The position numbers were made by a program, and so were the translations under genes. A stretch of 64,000 nt of DNA from Pusillimonas sp. T7-7 (GTDB taxonomy: Bacteria > Pseudomonadota > Gammaproteobacteria > Burkholderiales > Burkholderiaceae_B): NCBI RefSeq assembly GCF_000209655.1, contig NC_015458.1:1550001-1614000 (forward strand), read 5' to 3'. Shown here one piece after another: positions 54,767-64,000 of the stretch. The notes beneath the pieces were generated by a model, which searched no databases, had not been told where the DNA came from, and saw only the letters and a list, made by a program, of their open reading frames with translations. Position 1 is the first letter of the stretch; each line of letters begins with the position of its first letter.

Positions 54767-56482
54767 TTAACCGTCGTCGCGCGCCTGGTCAAGCTTGGCC
54801 TTCAGCAAAGCGCCCAGGTTGGTTGTGCCTGACGAAGCGCTGGCGTCGGACATGCGCTGGATAGTGTCGGCAGTGTCGGCATTGTCGCGTGCCTTGATCG
54901 ACAACTGGATCGAGCGCGTCTTGCGATCGATGTTGATGATCATGGTGTCGACCGTGTCACCCACGTTCAGTACGGTGCTGGCGTCTTCGACGCGGCCGGT
55001 CGAGATTTCGGAAGCGCGCAGGTAGCCTTCAACGTCGACCGACAGGGTCACTACAGCACCTCGGGCTTCAACCGACTTGATCACACCAGGAACAACCGCT
55101 CCCTTGTCGTAGGTAGCCACGAAGTTGTTGAAGGGGTCGCCTTCGAGCTGCTTGATACCCAGCGAGATGCGTTCCTTGTCGGTGTCGATACCCAGAACCA
55201 CTGCGTCGATTTCGTCGCCTTTCTTGAAGTTGCGGACGGCTTCTTCGCCGGTTTCGGTCCAGGACAGATCGGACAAGTGAACCAGGCCATCGATACCACC
55301 AGGCAAGCCAACGAACACACCGAAGTCGGTGATGGACTTGATGGCGCCGCGGACTTTGTCGCCGCGCTTGAAGTTGATGGAGAACTCTTCCCATGGATTG
55401 GCACGGCACTGCTTCATGCCCAGCGAGATGCGGCGGCGGTCTTCGTCGATTTCCAGAACCATGACTTCGACTTCGTCACCCAGGGTAACAACCTTGCGTG
55501 GGTCGACGTTCTTGTTGGTCCAATCCATTTCAGAGACGTGAACCAAGCCTTCGATGCCGGCTTCGACTTCAACGAACGCACCGTAGTCGGTCAGGTTGGT
55601 AACCTTGCCGAACAGGCGTGTGCCTTGAGGATAGCGGCGGGCCAGACCGACCCATGGGTCTTCGCCCAGTTGCTTGACGCCCAGCGAGACGCGGCTCTTT
55701 TCCTGGTCGAACTTGAGCACTTTGGCTTCGACTTCCTGACCGACTTGCAATACTTCGGAAGGATGACGGACACGGCGCCATGCCATGTCGGTAATGTGCA
55801 GCAGACCATCGATACCGCCCAGGTCGACGAACGCACCATAATCGGTGATGTTCTTGACCACGCCCTTGACCACAGCGCCTTCGCTGAGGGTTTCCAGGAG
55901 CTTCTGGCGCTCTTCGCCCATGCTGGCTTCAAGCACGGCACGGCGCGACAGCACAACGTTGTTGCGCTTGCGGTCGAGCTTGATGACCTTGAACTCCATG
56001 GTCTTACCCTCGTAGGGGGTAGTGTCCTTGACAGGGCGCAGATCAACCAGCGAACCCGGCAGGAAAGCACGGATGCCGTTGGTCATGACGGTAAGGCCGC
56101 CCTTTACTTTGCCCGTAATGGTGCCGTTGACCATTTCGCCCGATTCCAGGGCTTGTTCCAGCTGCAGCCAGGCCGACAGACGTTTGGCGCGGTCGCGCGA
56201 CAAAATGGTGTCGCCATAACCGTTCTCGAGCGAGTCGATGGCAACCGATACGAAATCACCGGCTTCGACTTCAAGCTCGCCCTGATCGTTCAGGAACTCT
56301 TCGAGGGGAATCAGCGCCTCGGATTTAAGGCCTGCATTGACTACAACAAAATTGTGATCGATACGAACCACTTCTGCCGAAATGACCTCACCGGACTTCA
56401 TGTCCTGGTTTTTGATGCTTTCGGCAAACAGGTCGGCAAAGCTTTCGCCGCCAGCGGCGACAGTGGATGGAATGGTGGACAT
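54767..56482 (-). CDS. rpsA: 30S ribosomal protein S1
   Basis: Holds mRNA on the small subunit. The 571-aa protein (ATG 56482, [21 protein letters not shown]) has six S1/OB repeats; the core [28 protein letters not shown] and its variants recur about every 87 residues. The Shine-Dalgarno is weak, as usual for rpsA, which is under translational self-control. A small hairpin lies in the leader. Confidence 0.98.
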   Translation of the reverse strand: MSTIPSTVAAGGESFADLFAESIKNQDMKSGEVISAEVVRIDHNFVVVNAGLKSEALIPLEEFLNDQGELEVEAGDFVSVAIDSLENGYGDTILSRDRAKRLSAWLQLEQALESGEMVNGTITGKVKGGLTVMTNGIRAFLPGSLVDLRPVKDTTPYEGKTMEFKVIKLDRKRNNVVLSRRAVLEASMGEERQKLLETLSEGAVVKGVVKNITDYGAFVDLGGIDGLLHITDMAWRRVRHPSEVLQVGQEVEAKVLKFDQEKSRVSLGVKQLGEDPWVGLARRYPQGTRLFGKVTNLTDYGAFVEVEAGIEGLVHVSEMDWTNKNVDPRKVVTLGDEVEVMVLEIDEDRRRISLGMKQCRANPWEEFSINFKRGDKVRGAIKSITDFGVFVGLPGGIDGLVHLSDLSWTETGEEAVRNFKKGDEIDAVVLGIDTDKERISLGIKQLEGDPFNNFVATYDKGAVVPGVIKSVEARGAVVTLSVDVEGYLRASEISTGRVEDASTVLNVGDTVDTMIINIDRKTRSIQLSIKARDNADTADTIQRMSDASASSGTTNLGALLKAKLDQARDDG

Positions 56483-56497
56483 TAAATGGAATCCATA

Positions 56498-56511
56498 AGC
56501 CAAAAATGGCT
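56498..56511 (-). promoter_or_regulatory. Leader hairpin of rpsA
   Basis: AGCCA-AAAA-TGGCT, 16 nt before the rpsA start, in an A/T-rich 179-bp leader. E. coli rpsA is repressed by S1 through leader hairpins; a similar function here is inference. Confidence 0.3.
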
Positions 56512-56661
56512 GTTAAAAACACACCAAGGCTATAAAAGTGGCCCCAGTGGAGTAAAAAATAATTTCGGATACAGCCGGCACGCATTAGGCAAAATCGCCC
56601 GCTGTCATGCACCGCACCGAAACCCCAAAACCGTGTATAACGGGTACTACTTCAAAGCAAA

Positions 56662-57342
56662 CTACTCGCTTCTGCAGGCTTCTGACCACAAGTCGAGCAC
56701 CTGCTTGACCGTTTCATCGATACTTAAACATGATGAATCGACCGTTTTGGCGTCATGCGCCGCAATAAGCGGTGCATTGGCCCTGCTGCGATCACGCTCA
56801 TCGCGCGCACGCATGTCCTCTAACAAGCCCGTTAGATTAGCAGAAAACCCCTTTTCCTTCAACTGCTTACAACGCCTTTTCGCCCGGGCCTGCACATCGG
56901 CAACCAAAAACACCTTTAATGGCGCGTCCGGAAACACCACCGTGCCCATATCTCGGCCATCTGCAACCAAGCCTGGCGCCACGCGAAATGCCCGCTGCCG
57001 CTCCAGCAAAGCTTGCCGCACAGGCGCATAGGCCGCGACTTTGGAGGCCAGATTACCCACGCTTTCCTGCCGTATCAGGCTGGCCACATTCTGACCAGAC
57101 AACAACACTTGGTCTGCCTGGAAAGCCACATCAAGCTGTAAGGCGACTTTGGCGACCGCAGCCTCATCAGAAGCATCGACACCTTGCTGCTGCACCGCCA
57201 ATGCGGTCAGGCGGTACAAGGCGCCACTATCGAGCGTATACCATCCCAACTGCTGGGCAACGCGATGAGCAATGGTTCCCTTGCCCGACGCGGTAGGGCC
57301 GTCTATGGTGATCACCGGAATGCCGACAGGATGCTTGCTCAT
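56662..57342 (-). CDS. cmk: Cytidylate kinase
   Basis: Phosphorylates CMP and dCMP. The 226-aa product (ATG 57342) has the P-loop [41 protein letters not shown] and [12 protein letters not shown]. Overlaps the aroA stop by 4 nt. Confidence 0.97.
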   Translation of the reverse strand: MSKHPVGIPVITIDGPTASGKGTIAHRVAQQLGWYTLDSGALYRLTALAVQQQGVDASDEAAVAKVALQLDVAFQADQVLLSGQNVASLIRQESVGNLASKVAAYAPVRQALLERQRAFRVAPGLVADGRDMGTVVFPDAPLKVFLVADVQARAKRRCKQLKEKGFSANLTGLLEDMRARDERDRSRANAPLIAAHDAKTVDSSCLSIDETVKQVLDLWSEACRSE

Positions 57343-58664
57343 GCCTGGACCAAGTCCTTGAACACTGAAAAATAGCCCGGAAAAGTCTTGCCCACACAAT
57401 CGGGGTCAAGAATTGTGACCGGCACAGGGCCAAAAGCAGCAAGCGAAAAACACATGGCCATACGATGATCATCGTAAGTTTTAATGACAGCCGCCTTCCA
57501 GGCGGAAGACTCGACCGGATACACCCGCAGCCAGTCGGGTCCCGACTCAACCTGCGCTCCCAGTTTTTCCAGCTCGGTGTGCATCGCATCGATACGGTCG
57601 GTTTCCTTGACCCGCCAACTGGCAATATTGCGCAATGTGCACGGACCGTCGGCATATAAGGCCATGGCGGCGGCCGTCATGGCAGCATCGGGAATCAAAT
57701 TGAAATCGCGATCGAAAGCCTTCAAACGCCCCCCTTCCGCCACCCTGACCCCACTGACAGTCACAGAATCAGCGCGGCGAACTACGGTGGCGCCCATGCT
57801 TTCAACCACATCGGCAAACGCCATGTCGCCCTGTATGCTGTCCGCGCCCGCCCCATGTATATGCAAGGGGCCGCCGCCTATGGCGCCCAGCGCCATGAAA
57901 TAGGAAGCCGTGGAGGCATCACCCTCGATCATGACCGTACCAGGAGAGCGGTAGCGCGCCCCCGCCGGAATGACGAAGCGCTGCCAGCCTTCACGCCTGA
58001 CGGAGACACCAAATCTGCTCATGAGGTTCAGGGTGATGAGGATGTAGGGCTTGGAAATCAGCTCGCCCTCAACTTCGATGACCAGATCAGCAGACTGCTG
58101 TGCCGTGTGAATCGGCGCAGCCATCAGCAATGCAGTCAAAAACTGGCTCGATACCGAACCCTTGATCTTGACCGGATGGTCTGTGCTGATGCCGCCCCTG
58201 CCTATCGTCAGTGGCGGATAGCCCGGCGTGCCGGTATGGCGGATATCTGCGCCCAGCGCAATCAAGGCCTCAACCAGGTCGCCAATAGGACGTTCGTGCA
58301 TGCGTGGCACGCCCGAAAGCTGATAGTCACCCCCCATGAGCGCCAGCGCAGCGGTCAGGGGCCGGAACGCGGTTCCCGCGTTGCCAAGAAACAAGTCGGC
58401 CTGCTTCACAGGAAAAATGCCGCAGCCATGGATCTGCGCACGACCTGCCGCCGCATCCGAATCGACATCAACACCAAGTGTGCGCAATGCATCGAGCATG
58501 ACACGCGTGTCATCAGAATCGAGCAAGCCTTCAAGTGTGGTCACGCCCTCGGCCAGCGCCGCCAGCAGCAACACACGATTGGAAATGCTTTTGGAACCCG
58601 GCAACTGGAACTGTCCGGTCGCAAGCCGAACCGGCGGCAGACATAGACTTGATACATCACTCAT
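57339..58664 (-). CDS. aroA: 3-phosphoshikimate 1-carboxyvinyltransferase (EPSP synthase)
   Basis: Sixth step of the shikimate pathway. The 441-aa protein (ATG 58664) has [36 protein letters not shown] and the EPSP-synthase signature region [15 protein letters not shown]. This is the glyphosate-target enzyme with the class I pattern NAGTAFRP. It overlaps tyrA by 4 nt upstream and cmk by 4 nt downstream. Confidence 0.97.
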   Translation of the reverse strand: MSDVSSLCLPPVRLATGQFQLPGSKSISNRVLLLAALAEGVTTLEGLLDSDDTRVMLDALRTLGVDVDSDAAAGRAQIHGCGIFPVKQADLFLGNAGTAFRPLTAALALMGGDYQLSGVPRMHERPIGDLVEALIALGADIRHTGTPGYPPLTIGRGGISTDHPVKIKGSVSSQFLTALLMAAPIHTAQQSADLVIEVEGELISKPYILITLNLMSRFGVSVRREGWQRFVIPAGARYRSPGTVMIEGDASTASYFMALGAIGGGPLHIHGAGADSIQGDMAFADVVESMGATVVRRADSVTVSGVRVAEGGRLKAFDRDFNLIPDAAMTAAAMALYADGPCTLRNIASWRVKETDRIDAMHTELEKLGAQVESGPDWLRVYPVESSAWKAAVIKTYDDHRMAMCFSLAAFGPVPVTILDPDCVGKTFPGYFSVFKDLVQA

Positions 58665-59569
58665 GACAAACCGCTCCTGCTTCCCCAAAATCTGCGTGCC
58701 AACGCCGCACGCTCCAGAAAATCCTGTAAATCCGTGCCGTCTGCGCTTTGCAGGGCTTGCTCTGCGCGATCCAGCGCGGCCCTGACCTCTTGCAATTCAG
58801 CCAGAATGGCCGGGCGATTGGTCAGAAATATATCGCGCCACACTTCCGGTGATCCTGCGGCAATGCGAGTGAAATCCCGGAAGCCGCTGCCAGCCAGCGT
58901 CATACGCAGGTCGGAATCCGGCGCCGTGGCAACCTGCCACATGAAAACCGACGACAAAAAATGGGGCACATGGCTGACCGAAGCCAGGGCAGCGTCATGC
59001 ACTTCGGGCTCCATAGACATGACCCTGGCGCCGCAACGCTCCCAGATCCGGGTCAATGCAGCTTTATCGGCGCTACTGTTTTCAAGCAATGGCGTCAACA
59101 CAACATTCCGGTGCCGATACAAGGCCGGGTCGGCGGCCTCCGGCCCGGTTTTCTCGGCGCCGGCAATGGGATGCCCGGGAATGAATTGCCTTATGCGATC
59201 ACCCAGCGCTTCACGCGCGGCAGACACCACATTGACCTTGGTACTGCCCGCATCGGTAATCAAGGTGGAGTCTCGCAGGCAAGGCTTCAGCGCAGCAAGC
59301 GTCGAGGCAATCGCCCCCACCGGGGTAGCCAGAAAGATAAGATCGGCTTCATGGGCGGCGCACGCAAGCGTAGTGGCCTCGTCAATAATGCCCAGCTTAC
59401 GCGCCTTGGCCAGAGAGGCCGCACTGCGACCTACACCCAATACCTTTCCAACGGCGCCCGCAGCGCGCAAGGCGGCGGCAAACGACCCGCCGATAAGACC
59501 CACCCCCACAACGGCCAGCACCGGCACCAAAGGCCGTGCTGGCGCAGTAGTGGCACGGGCCGTTGTCAT
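58661..59569 (-). CDS. tyrA: Prephenate/arogenate dehydrogenase
   Basis: NAD(P)-dependent step of tyrosine synthesis. The 302-aa product (ATG 59569) has the Rossmann motif [34 protein letters not shown] and [11 protein letters not shown] with catalytic His. There is no chorismate mutase domain; that is in pheA nearby. Linked by 4-nt overlaps to hisC and aroA. Confidence 0.95.
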   Translation of the reverse strand: MTTARATTAPARPLVPVLAVVGVGLIGGSFAAALRAAGAVGKVLGVGRSAASLAKARKLGIIDEATTLACAAHEADLIFLATPVGAIASTLAALKPCLRDSTLITDAGSTKVNVVSAAREALGDRIRQFIPGHPIAGAEKTGPEAADPALYRHRNVVLTPLLENSSADKAALTRIWERCGARVMSMEPEVHDAALASVSHVPHFLSSVFMWQVATAPDSDLRMTLAGSGFRDFTRIAAGSPEVWRDIFLTNRPAILAELQEVRAALDRAEQALQSADGTDLQDFLERAALARRFWGSRSGLS

Positions 59570-60705
59570 GGGGCGCCGAGTATTTCTGTGAGCTCTTGCA
59601 GGAAGCGCGCGTTTTCTTCGGGCAGCCCGATCGAAATACGCAGCCATTCGGGCAAGCCATCACCCACAACAGGCCGCACAATCACGCCACGCTTGAGCAG
59701 CTCGAGATTGATGCGTGCGGCGTCACCAACCCGTACAAGCACGAAATTACCGTAGCTGGGTACGAACTCCAGACCCAAGCGGGCAAAACCTTCCGTCAGG
59801 ATCTGCTTGCCACGTTTGTTGAGATCGTAGGACTGCTCAAGAAAAGCCGCATCGTTCAATGCCGCAATGGCAGCTGCCTGTGCCAGGCTGTTCACATTGA
59901 AAGGCTGCCGGACGCGATTGAGCAAGTCGGTGAGCCTGGGTTGCGCAATGGCAAAGCCCACACGCAACCCGGCCAAGCCATAGGCTTTGGAAAACGTACG
60001 GGAAACAATCAAATTGGAGTACTGCTCGACCCAGCGGGCACTATCGACACGCAGCTCTGGATCCAGGTATTCGTTATAGGCCTCATCAAGCAGCACAGTG
60101 ACTCTGTCTCCGTGACGATCATGCACGCGAGCCAGGAAGGCGCCCACTTCGGCAGCAGGCAGAAAAGTTCCCGTGGGATTGTTCGGATTAGCAATGAAAA
60201 CCACGCTGGTATCGTCGGCAATGGCGTCAAACATGGCATTCAGATCATGGCCATAGTCATGTGCCGACACCATGATGTGGCGCGCTCCGCGTGCTTGAGT
60301 GGCCAGCTTGTAGACAGCAAAGGCATGCTGCGCATAAACGCTGGACGAACCCGGGGACAACAAGGCCAGGGACGCCAACTCAAGCAAATCGTTCGAACCA
60401 TTGCCCAGCGTGATCCACTCGGCAGGCACACGATAGTGCGCCGACAAGGCCGCCTTCAGTTCGAAACCGTTAGAGTCGGGGTAGCGCCCCAGCGTTGTGA
60501 TGGCGGCCTCCATCGCGCGTTGCGCCGATGCCGGCAGCCCCAGCGGGTTTTCATTGGATGCCAGCTTCACGATGGTGGCCGGATCAAGCTTGAATTCGCG
60601 CGCCAGCTCTTCAATTGGCTTGCCTGCCTGATAAGGCGCTATGGCCCGCACATAATCAGGGCCGACATCCGTTGTCACGCCCGGCTTAAGTTCATGAGTG
60701 CTCAT
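59566..60705 (-). CDS. hisC: Histidinol-phosphate / aromatic aminotransferase
   Basis: PLP enzyme of aminotransferase class I. The 379-aa protein has NENPLGLPASAQRAM, ANPNNPTGTF, DEAYNEY and the PLP lysine in VSRTFSKAYGLAGLRVG. Its place between pheA and tyrA suggests it also, or mainly, aminates prephenate or aromatic keto acids, as for other hisC2 copies; another hisC in the his operon is usual. Confidence 0.93.
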   Translation of the reverse strand: MSTHELKPGVTTDVGPDYVRAIAPYQAGKPIEELAREFKLDPATIVKLASNENPLGLPASAQRAMEAAITTLGRYPDSNGFELKAALSAHYRVPAEWITLGNGSNDLLELASLALLSPGSSSVYAQHAFAVYKLATQARGARHIMVSAHDYGHDLNAMFDAIADDTSVVFIANPNNPTGTFLPAAEVGAFLARVHDRHGDRVTVLLDEAYNEYLDPELRVDSARWVEQYSNLIVSRTFSKAYGLAGLRVGFAIAQPRLTDLLNRVRQPFNVNSLAQAAAIAALNDAAFLEQSYDLNKRGKQILTEGFARLGLEFVPSYGNFVLVRVGDAARINLELLKRGVIVRPVVGDGLPEWLRISIGLPEENARFLQELTEILGAP

Positions 60706-60716
60706 ACAGCTTGTTC

Positions 60717-61802
60717 CTATTGCCTGGGGTAAGAGCCCAGTACCTTGAAAAAGGCGACTTCTTTTTTCAGATCAGCCAAGGCCTGTGCCACAGCCGGCTC
60801 GTTGCGATGGCCCAGCAGATCGACGTAGAAATAATATTCCCACTGCCCCGTGCGTGCGGGTCGCGACTCAAGGCGCGTCATGGATACACCATTGGCAGCC
60901 AGCGGCGCGAGCATATCGTAGACAGCCCCGGAACGATTCGGCACAGCAAGAATGATGCTGGTCTTGTCGCTATCGGTAGGCAGGGTTTCGATGGCTCCCA
61001 CCGCAAGGAAACGAGTCCGATTCTGCGGATCATCCTGTATGCCCGAGGCCACTACCTGCAGATTCCAGGCCTGCGCAGCAGTGGCGCCGGCAATGGCGGC
61101 CACCGTTGGATCTTGAGACGCAATACGGGCTGCCTCGCCATTGCTGGATGCGGCATCGCGTATCAGCTTGGGGTAATGTTGAGTCAACCAGGCCTGGCAT
61201 TGTGCCAGTGCTTGCGGATGGGCCATGACGCGCGTCACACCGTCCAGCGTTCCAGACTGCGTCATGAGGTTGTGGTGAATTTTGATGGAGCGTTCGCCCA
61301 ACACCTTCAACGGCGAGTTCAGCAACAAATCCAAGGTGCGATTGACCGCACCTTCGGTAGAATTTTCTACGGGCACCATGCCCACATCGGCCTGGCCGGC
61401 TTCCACGGCCCGGAACACCTCGTCAAAAGAATCACAACGCAAACGCGTGACGGCGTGACCGAAATGTTCTAGTGCGGCCTGTTCTGAAAACGAGCCCTGT
61501 GGCCCCAAATAGGCCACCGTCAATACACTTTCCAGCCCACGACAGGTGGAAATGATTTGCGTCCAGACCGCGTCAATAGCCTGTTCAGTGAACGGCCCCT
61601 TGTTCAGGGTCTGCAAACGCCGAATTACCATGGCTTCGCGCTCGGGCTTGAGTACTGGCCCGTCAAGGTCGAATTCCTGTTTGACCTCGCCCACATCCTG
61701 GGCAGCCTTGGCCCTTTGATTAAGCAAATCTAGAATCTGCTCGTCCAACGAGTCGATGCGCTCGCGCAGCGGCAATAAACGGGCTTGCAAAGAGTTATCC
61801 AT
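60717..61802 (-). CDS. pheA: Chorismate mutase / prephenate dehydratase (P-protein)
   Basis: Bifunctional enzyme to phenylpyruvate. From ATG 61802 the protein is 361 aa: AroQ chorismate mutase (about 1-90: [20 protein letters not shown]), prephenate dehydratase (about 95-275: [24 protein letters not shown]) and an ACT domain with [20 protein letters not shown] for phenylalanine feedback. A TTG at 61814 is a less likely start. The beginning overlaps serC by 8 nt. Confidence 0.97.
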   Translation of the reverse strand: MDNSLQARLLPLRERIDSLDEQILDLLNQRAKAAQDVGEVKQEFDLDGPVLKPEREAMVIRRLQTLNKGPFTEQAIDAVWTQIISTCRGLESVLTVAYLGPQGSFSEQAALEHFGHAVTRLRCDSFDEVFRAVEAGQADVGMVPVENSTEGAVNRTLDLLLNSPLKVLGERSIKIHHNLMTQSGTLDGVTRVMAHPQALAQCQAWLTQHYPKLIRDAASSNGEAARIASQDPTVAAIAGATAAQAWNLQVVASGIQDDPQNRTRFLAVGAIETLPTDSDKTSIILAVPNRSGAVYDMLAPLAANGVSMTRLESRPARTGQWEYYFYVDLLGHRNEPAVAQALADLKKEVAFFKVLGSYPRQ

Positions 61803-62922
61803 GGCGGCGCTCAAAATCCTGCAGGTATGAAATAAGGTCCTGAACCGCTTCCAGCGGCACGGCGTTATAAATGGAGGCGCGCATACCCCCCACGCTTTTA
61901 TGGCCTTTCAGCTGCATCAGACCGGCGTTCTCAGCTTGGGCCAGGAACTCGGCATTAAGCGATTCGTCATGCAGGAAAAAAGGCACGTTCATGCGCGAGC
62001 GCGAACCGGGATGCACACGATTGGCATAGAAACCGGAAGCATCCAGATAATCGTACAGCGCTTGCGCCTTGGCAATATTGGCAGCCTCGATTGCCACTAC
62101 ACCGCCTTGCTGTTTCAGCCACTTGAATACCAGGCCGGCCATATAGATGGCATAGGTGGGCGGCGTATTGAACATGGAGCCGGCGGACGCCACATTGGCG
62201 TAATCAAAAGCCGAAGGACATGCCGGCAAGGCATGCCCGATAAGATCTTTGCGCACGATGACAACGGTTACGCCGGCAGGCCCTGCATTTTTCTGGGCTC
62301 CGGCATACACCATGGCCGCTTTCGAAAAGTCGATCGGGCGCGACAGAAAGTGCGATGATGCATCGACCACCAGGGGTACATGGGCGGCGCCCAGCGTGGC
62401 CATGTTCGGCAACTCGGCCAGCTCCAGGCCGCCTATGGTTTCGTTCGAGCACAGATGCAAATAAGCGGCGTCATTGCGCACCGTCCAGTCTTGGGCGAAC
62501 GGATACCAAGTCCAGGGCGCTTGCTCCACGCCGTCAATGACGGTGTCGGCGCCGCTGCTGGCCGCTACGGCGATATCGCCATAGCGCTGGGCCTCTTTGC
62601 ACGATTTGTTCGACCAGATACCCGTCAGGACGTAATCAGCCTTTCCTGCACCGCCACGCCCAATCAGATTCATGGGCACAATGGCATTCTGGGCTGTGGC
62701 CCCGCCCTGCATGAACAGGACTTCGTAATCGTCGGGAACGGCCAGCAATTCACGCAAGTCGGCTACGGCCTCGTCGCGTATCTGTGTGAACTGCTTGCCG
62801 CGATGGCTCATTTCCATCACAGACATGCCGCAGCCGTGCCAATCGGTCATTTCAGCGGCTGCCTGCTGCAGCACCTCCAGCGGCAGGGCCGATGGGCCTG
62901 CCGAAAAATTCCACGGGCGCAT
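61795..62922 (-). CDS. serC: Phosphoserine aminotransferase
   Basis: Serine (and pyridoxine) synthesis. The 375-aa protein has [30 protein letters not shown] and the PLP lysine in [18 protein letters not shown]. Its ATG shares one base with the gyrA stop (TGATG), so it is translated with gyrA. Confidence 0.97.
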   Translation of the reverse strand: MRPWNFSAGPSALPLEVLQQAAAEMTDWHGCGMSVMEMSHRGKQFTQIRDEAVADLRELLAVPDDYEVLFMQGGATAQNAIVPMNLIGRGGAGKADYVLTGIWSNKSCKEAQRYGDIAVAASSGADTVIDGVEQAPWTWYPFAQDWTVRNDAAYLHLCSNETIGGLELAELPNMATLGAAHVPLVVDASSHFLSRPIDFSKAAMVYAGAQKNAGPAGVTVVIVRKDLIGHALPACPSAFDYANVASAGSMFNTPPTYAIYMAGLVFKWLKQQGGVVAIEAANIAKAQALYDYLDASGFYANRVHPGSRSRMNVPFFLHDESLNAEFLAQAENAGLMQLKGHKSVGGMRASIYNAVPLEAVQDLISYLQDFERRHG

Positions 62923-64000
62923 CAGGACTCCTTGTCGTCCACATCGTCGACGACCTCATCGACATTATCGATCAAGACCTCGACATCATCATCGGCATCG
63001 CTTTCGACAACTCGACGCACGCCCGAGAGCATGCTGTTGTCGTCAACGCTGATCAAGGTAACACCTTGTGTGGCACGTCCCATTTCACGAATCTCGGACA
63101 CACGCGTGCGCACCAACACCCCGCCCGTCGTGATCAGCATGATCTCGTCGGATGGCCGCACCAATACGGCTCCCACAACCTTGCCGTTGCGTGCCGAAGT
63201 CTGGATGGCGATCATCCCCTTGGTGCCGCGGCCGTGACGTGTGTATTCCACAATGGAAGTACGCTTGCCAAAGCCATTTTCGGTTGCTGTCAGGACGCTT
63301 TGGGTTTCATCACCCGCCACCAGCATGGCAATCACGACCTGGCCTTCTTCCAGCATCATGCCGCGCACACCACGTGCGGTACGCCCCATGGGCCTGACAT
63401 CGTTCTCGTCGAATCGCACGGCTTTACCGGAATCGGAAAAAAGCATGACATCGTGAGCGCCGTCGGTCAGGTCGGCGCCGATCAGGAAGTCGTTGTCATC
63501 CAGCGCTACGGCAATAATGCCGGCCTTGCGTGGGTTGGAGAAATCTGACAATGGCGTTTTCTTGACGGTACCGCGTGAAGTGGCCATGAACACATAATGG
63601 TCTTCGCTGAACTCCTTGACCGGCAGCACTACAGTTATTTTTTCATCGTCGACCAGCGGGAACATATTCACGATGGGTCGGCCGCGCGAGTTGCGTGAAC
63701 CCTGCGGCACTTCCCATACCTTCAGCCAGTAGACCCGGCCGCGATCGGAGAAGCACAGCAGGTAATCGTGGGTATTGGCAATGAACAGCTGGTCTACCCA
63801 ATCGTTTTCCTTCATGGCCGTAGCCTGCTTGCCGCGCCCGCCCCGCTTCTGCGCCCGATACTCGGACAGCGGCTGGCTTTTTATATAGCCCGTTTGCGAC
63901 AGCGTCACCACCATATCCATGGGGGTAATCAAGTCTTCGGTATCGAGTTCGGTCGCGTTATGCTCGATCTCGGAGCGGCGTGTATCTTTGGCACTGGTGG
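62922..64000 (-). CDS. gyrA: DNA gyrase subunit A, C-terminal part (5' end outside window)
   Basis: The frame runs to the window edge without a start codon. The visible 359 residues are the DNA-wrapping beta-pinwheel domain; the GyrA box AQKRGGRGK identifies gyrase rather than topoisomerase IV. It ends in a strongly acidic tail ([20 protein letters not shown] and on to the stop). The catalytic domain lies beyond 64000. It leads the gyrA-serC-pheA-hisC-tyrA-aroA-cmk-rpsA-ihfB string. Confidence 0.97.
   Translation of the reverse strand, partial: TSAKDTRRSEIEHNATELDTEDLITPMDMVVTLSQTGYIKSQPLSEYRAQKRGGRGKQATAMKENDWVDQLFIANTHDYLLCFSDRGRVYWLKVWEVPQGSRNSRGRPIVNMFPLVDDEKITVVLPVKEFSEDHYVFMATSRGTVKKTPLSDFSNPRKAGIIAVALDDNDFLIGADLTDGAHDVMLFSDSGKAVRFDENDVRPMGRTARGVRGMMLEEGQVVIAMLVAGDETQSVLTATENGFGKRTSIVEYTRHGRGTKGMIAIQTSARNGKVVGAVLVRPSDEIMLITTGGVLVRTRVSEIREMGRATQGVTLISVDDNSMLSGVRRVVESDADDDVEVLIDNVDEVVDDVDDKES

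Noticed and set aside
55277-56485. Plus-strand open frame of 402 codons opposite rpsA
   Set aside because: Long only because the highly biased rpsA codons lack stops in that frame; the S1 repeats are on the minus strand.
59563-60732. Plus-strand open frame of 389 codons opposite hisC
   Set aside because: Shadow of hisC; no family features.

Overview
The window looks like chromosomal core DNA of a beta-proteobacterium of order Burkholderiales, most probably family Alcaligenaceae (Bordetella/Achromobacter/Pusillimonas-like). The basis is gene content and order: gyrA-serC-pheA-hisC-tyrA-aroA-cmk-rpsA-ihfB-lapA-lapB-rfaE-rfaD in one long operon, a cbb3 oxidase cluster beside fnr, and a paaABCDE-N-G-I-K aerobic phenylacetate cluster with a divergent paaX. 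Genus assignment is inference. I saw no tRNA, rRNA, insertion sequence, prophage or CRISPR array.

Layout: 1-9.7 kb holds the 3' end of rho, gdhA, a yhdP-type envelope protein gene, glnE (control of glutamine synthetase) and queH. 9.8-13.1 kb has clpB with a heat-shock-type promoter and a mazEF toxin-antitoxin pair. 13.2-20.7 kb is a micro-aerobic respiration block: fnr, then on the minus strand a P-type ATPase membrane core (ccoI-like), ccoS, ccoN, ccoO, ccoQ, ccoP, ccoG, a short ccoH/fixH-like gene and an 84-codon membrane protein gene. FNR boxes stand before fnr, before ccoN and before the ccoI-like gene. 20.8-28.6 kb: aceA (glyoxylate shunt), queF, an MFS exporter, pgsA, uvrC, nagZ, acpS. 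28.8-38.1 kb: the phenylacetate catabolic operon and paaX. 38.1-43.4 kb: orn, an M48 protease, rsgA, a Nudix hydrolase, rplS, a small membrane protein gene behind two LexA boxes, and a 1-Cys peroxiredoxin. 43.4-48.0 kb: an acyl-CoA dehydrogenase, etfBA and a histone-deacetylase-like hydrolase. 48.0-64.0 kb: mltB, cysM, a ComEA-like gene, and the LPS heptose/LapAB/ihfB/rpsA/aromatic amino-acid/serC/gyrA supercluster, entered from its gyrA end at the window edge.

The two most notable signals are small. (1) A 58-codon membrane-protein gene (42230-42406, minus) whose predicted promoter is covered by two exact CTGT-N8-ACAG LexA operators 33 bp apart; it looks like an SOS-induced small membrane protein of unknown function. 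(2) A CcoI/CopA-type copper ATPase reduced to its eight-helix membrane core (19672-20634, minus): the metal-binding, actuator, phosphorylation and nucleotide domains are absent, while the CPC and MxxSS copper motifs remain. It is intact as an ORF, sits first in the cco cluster, and has a perfect FNR box centred exactly 41.5 bp before its ATG, which predicts a leaderless mRNA.

The phenylacetate promoter region is also unusually clear: divergent promoters share one TTGATGTCAA palindrome as their -35 elements inside a longer inverted repeat, a natural PaaX operator candidate. All functional calls come from reading the translated sequence; no database search was possible.
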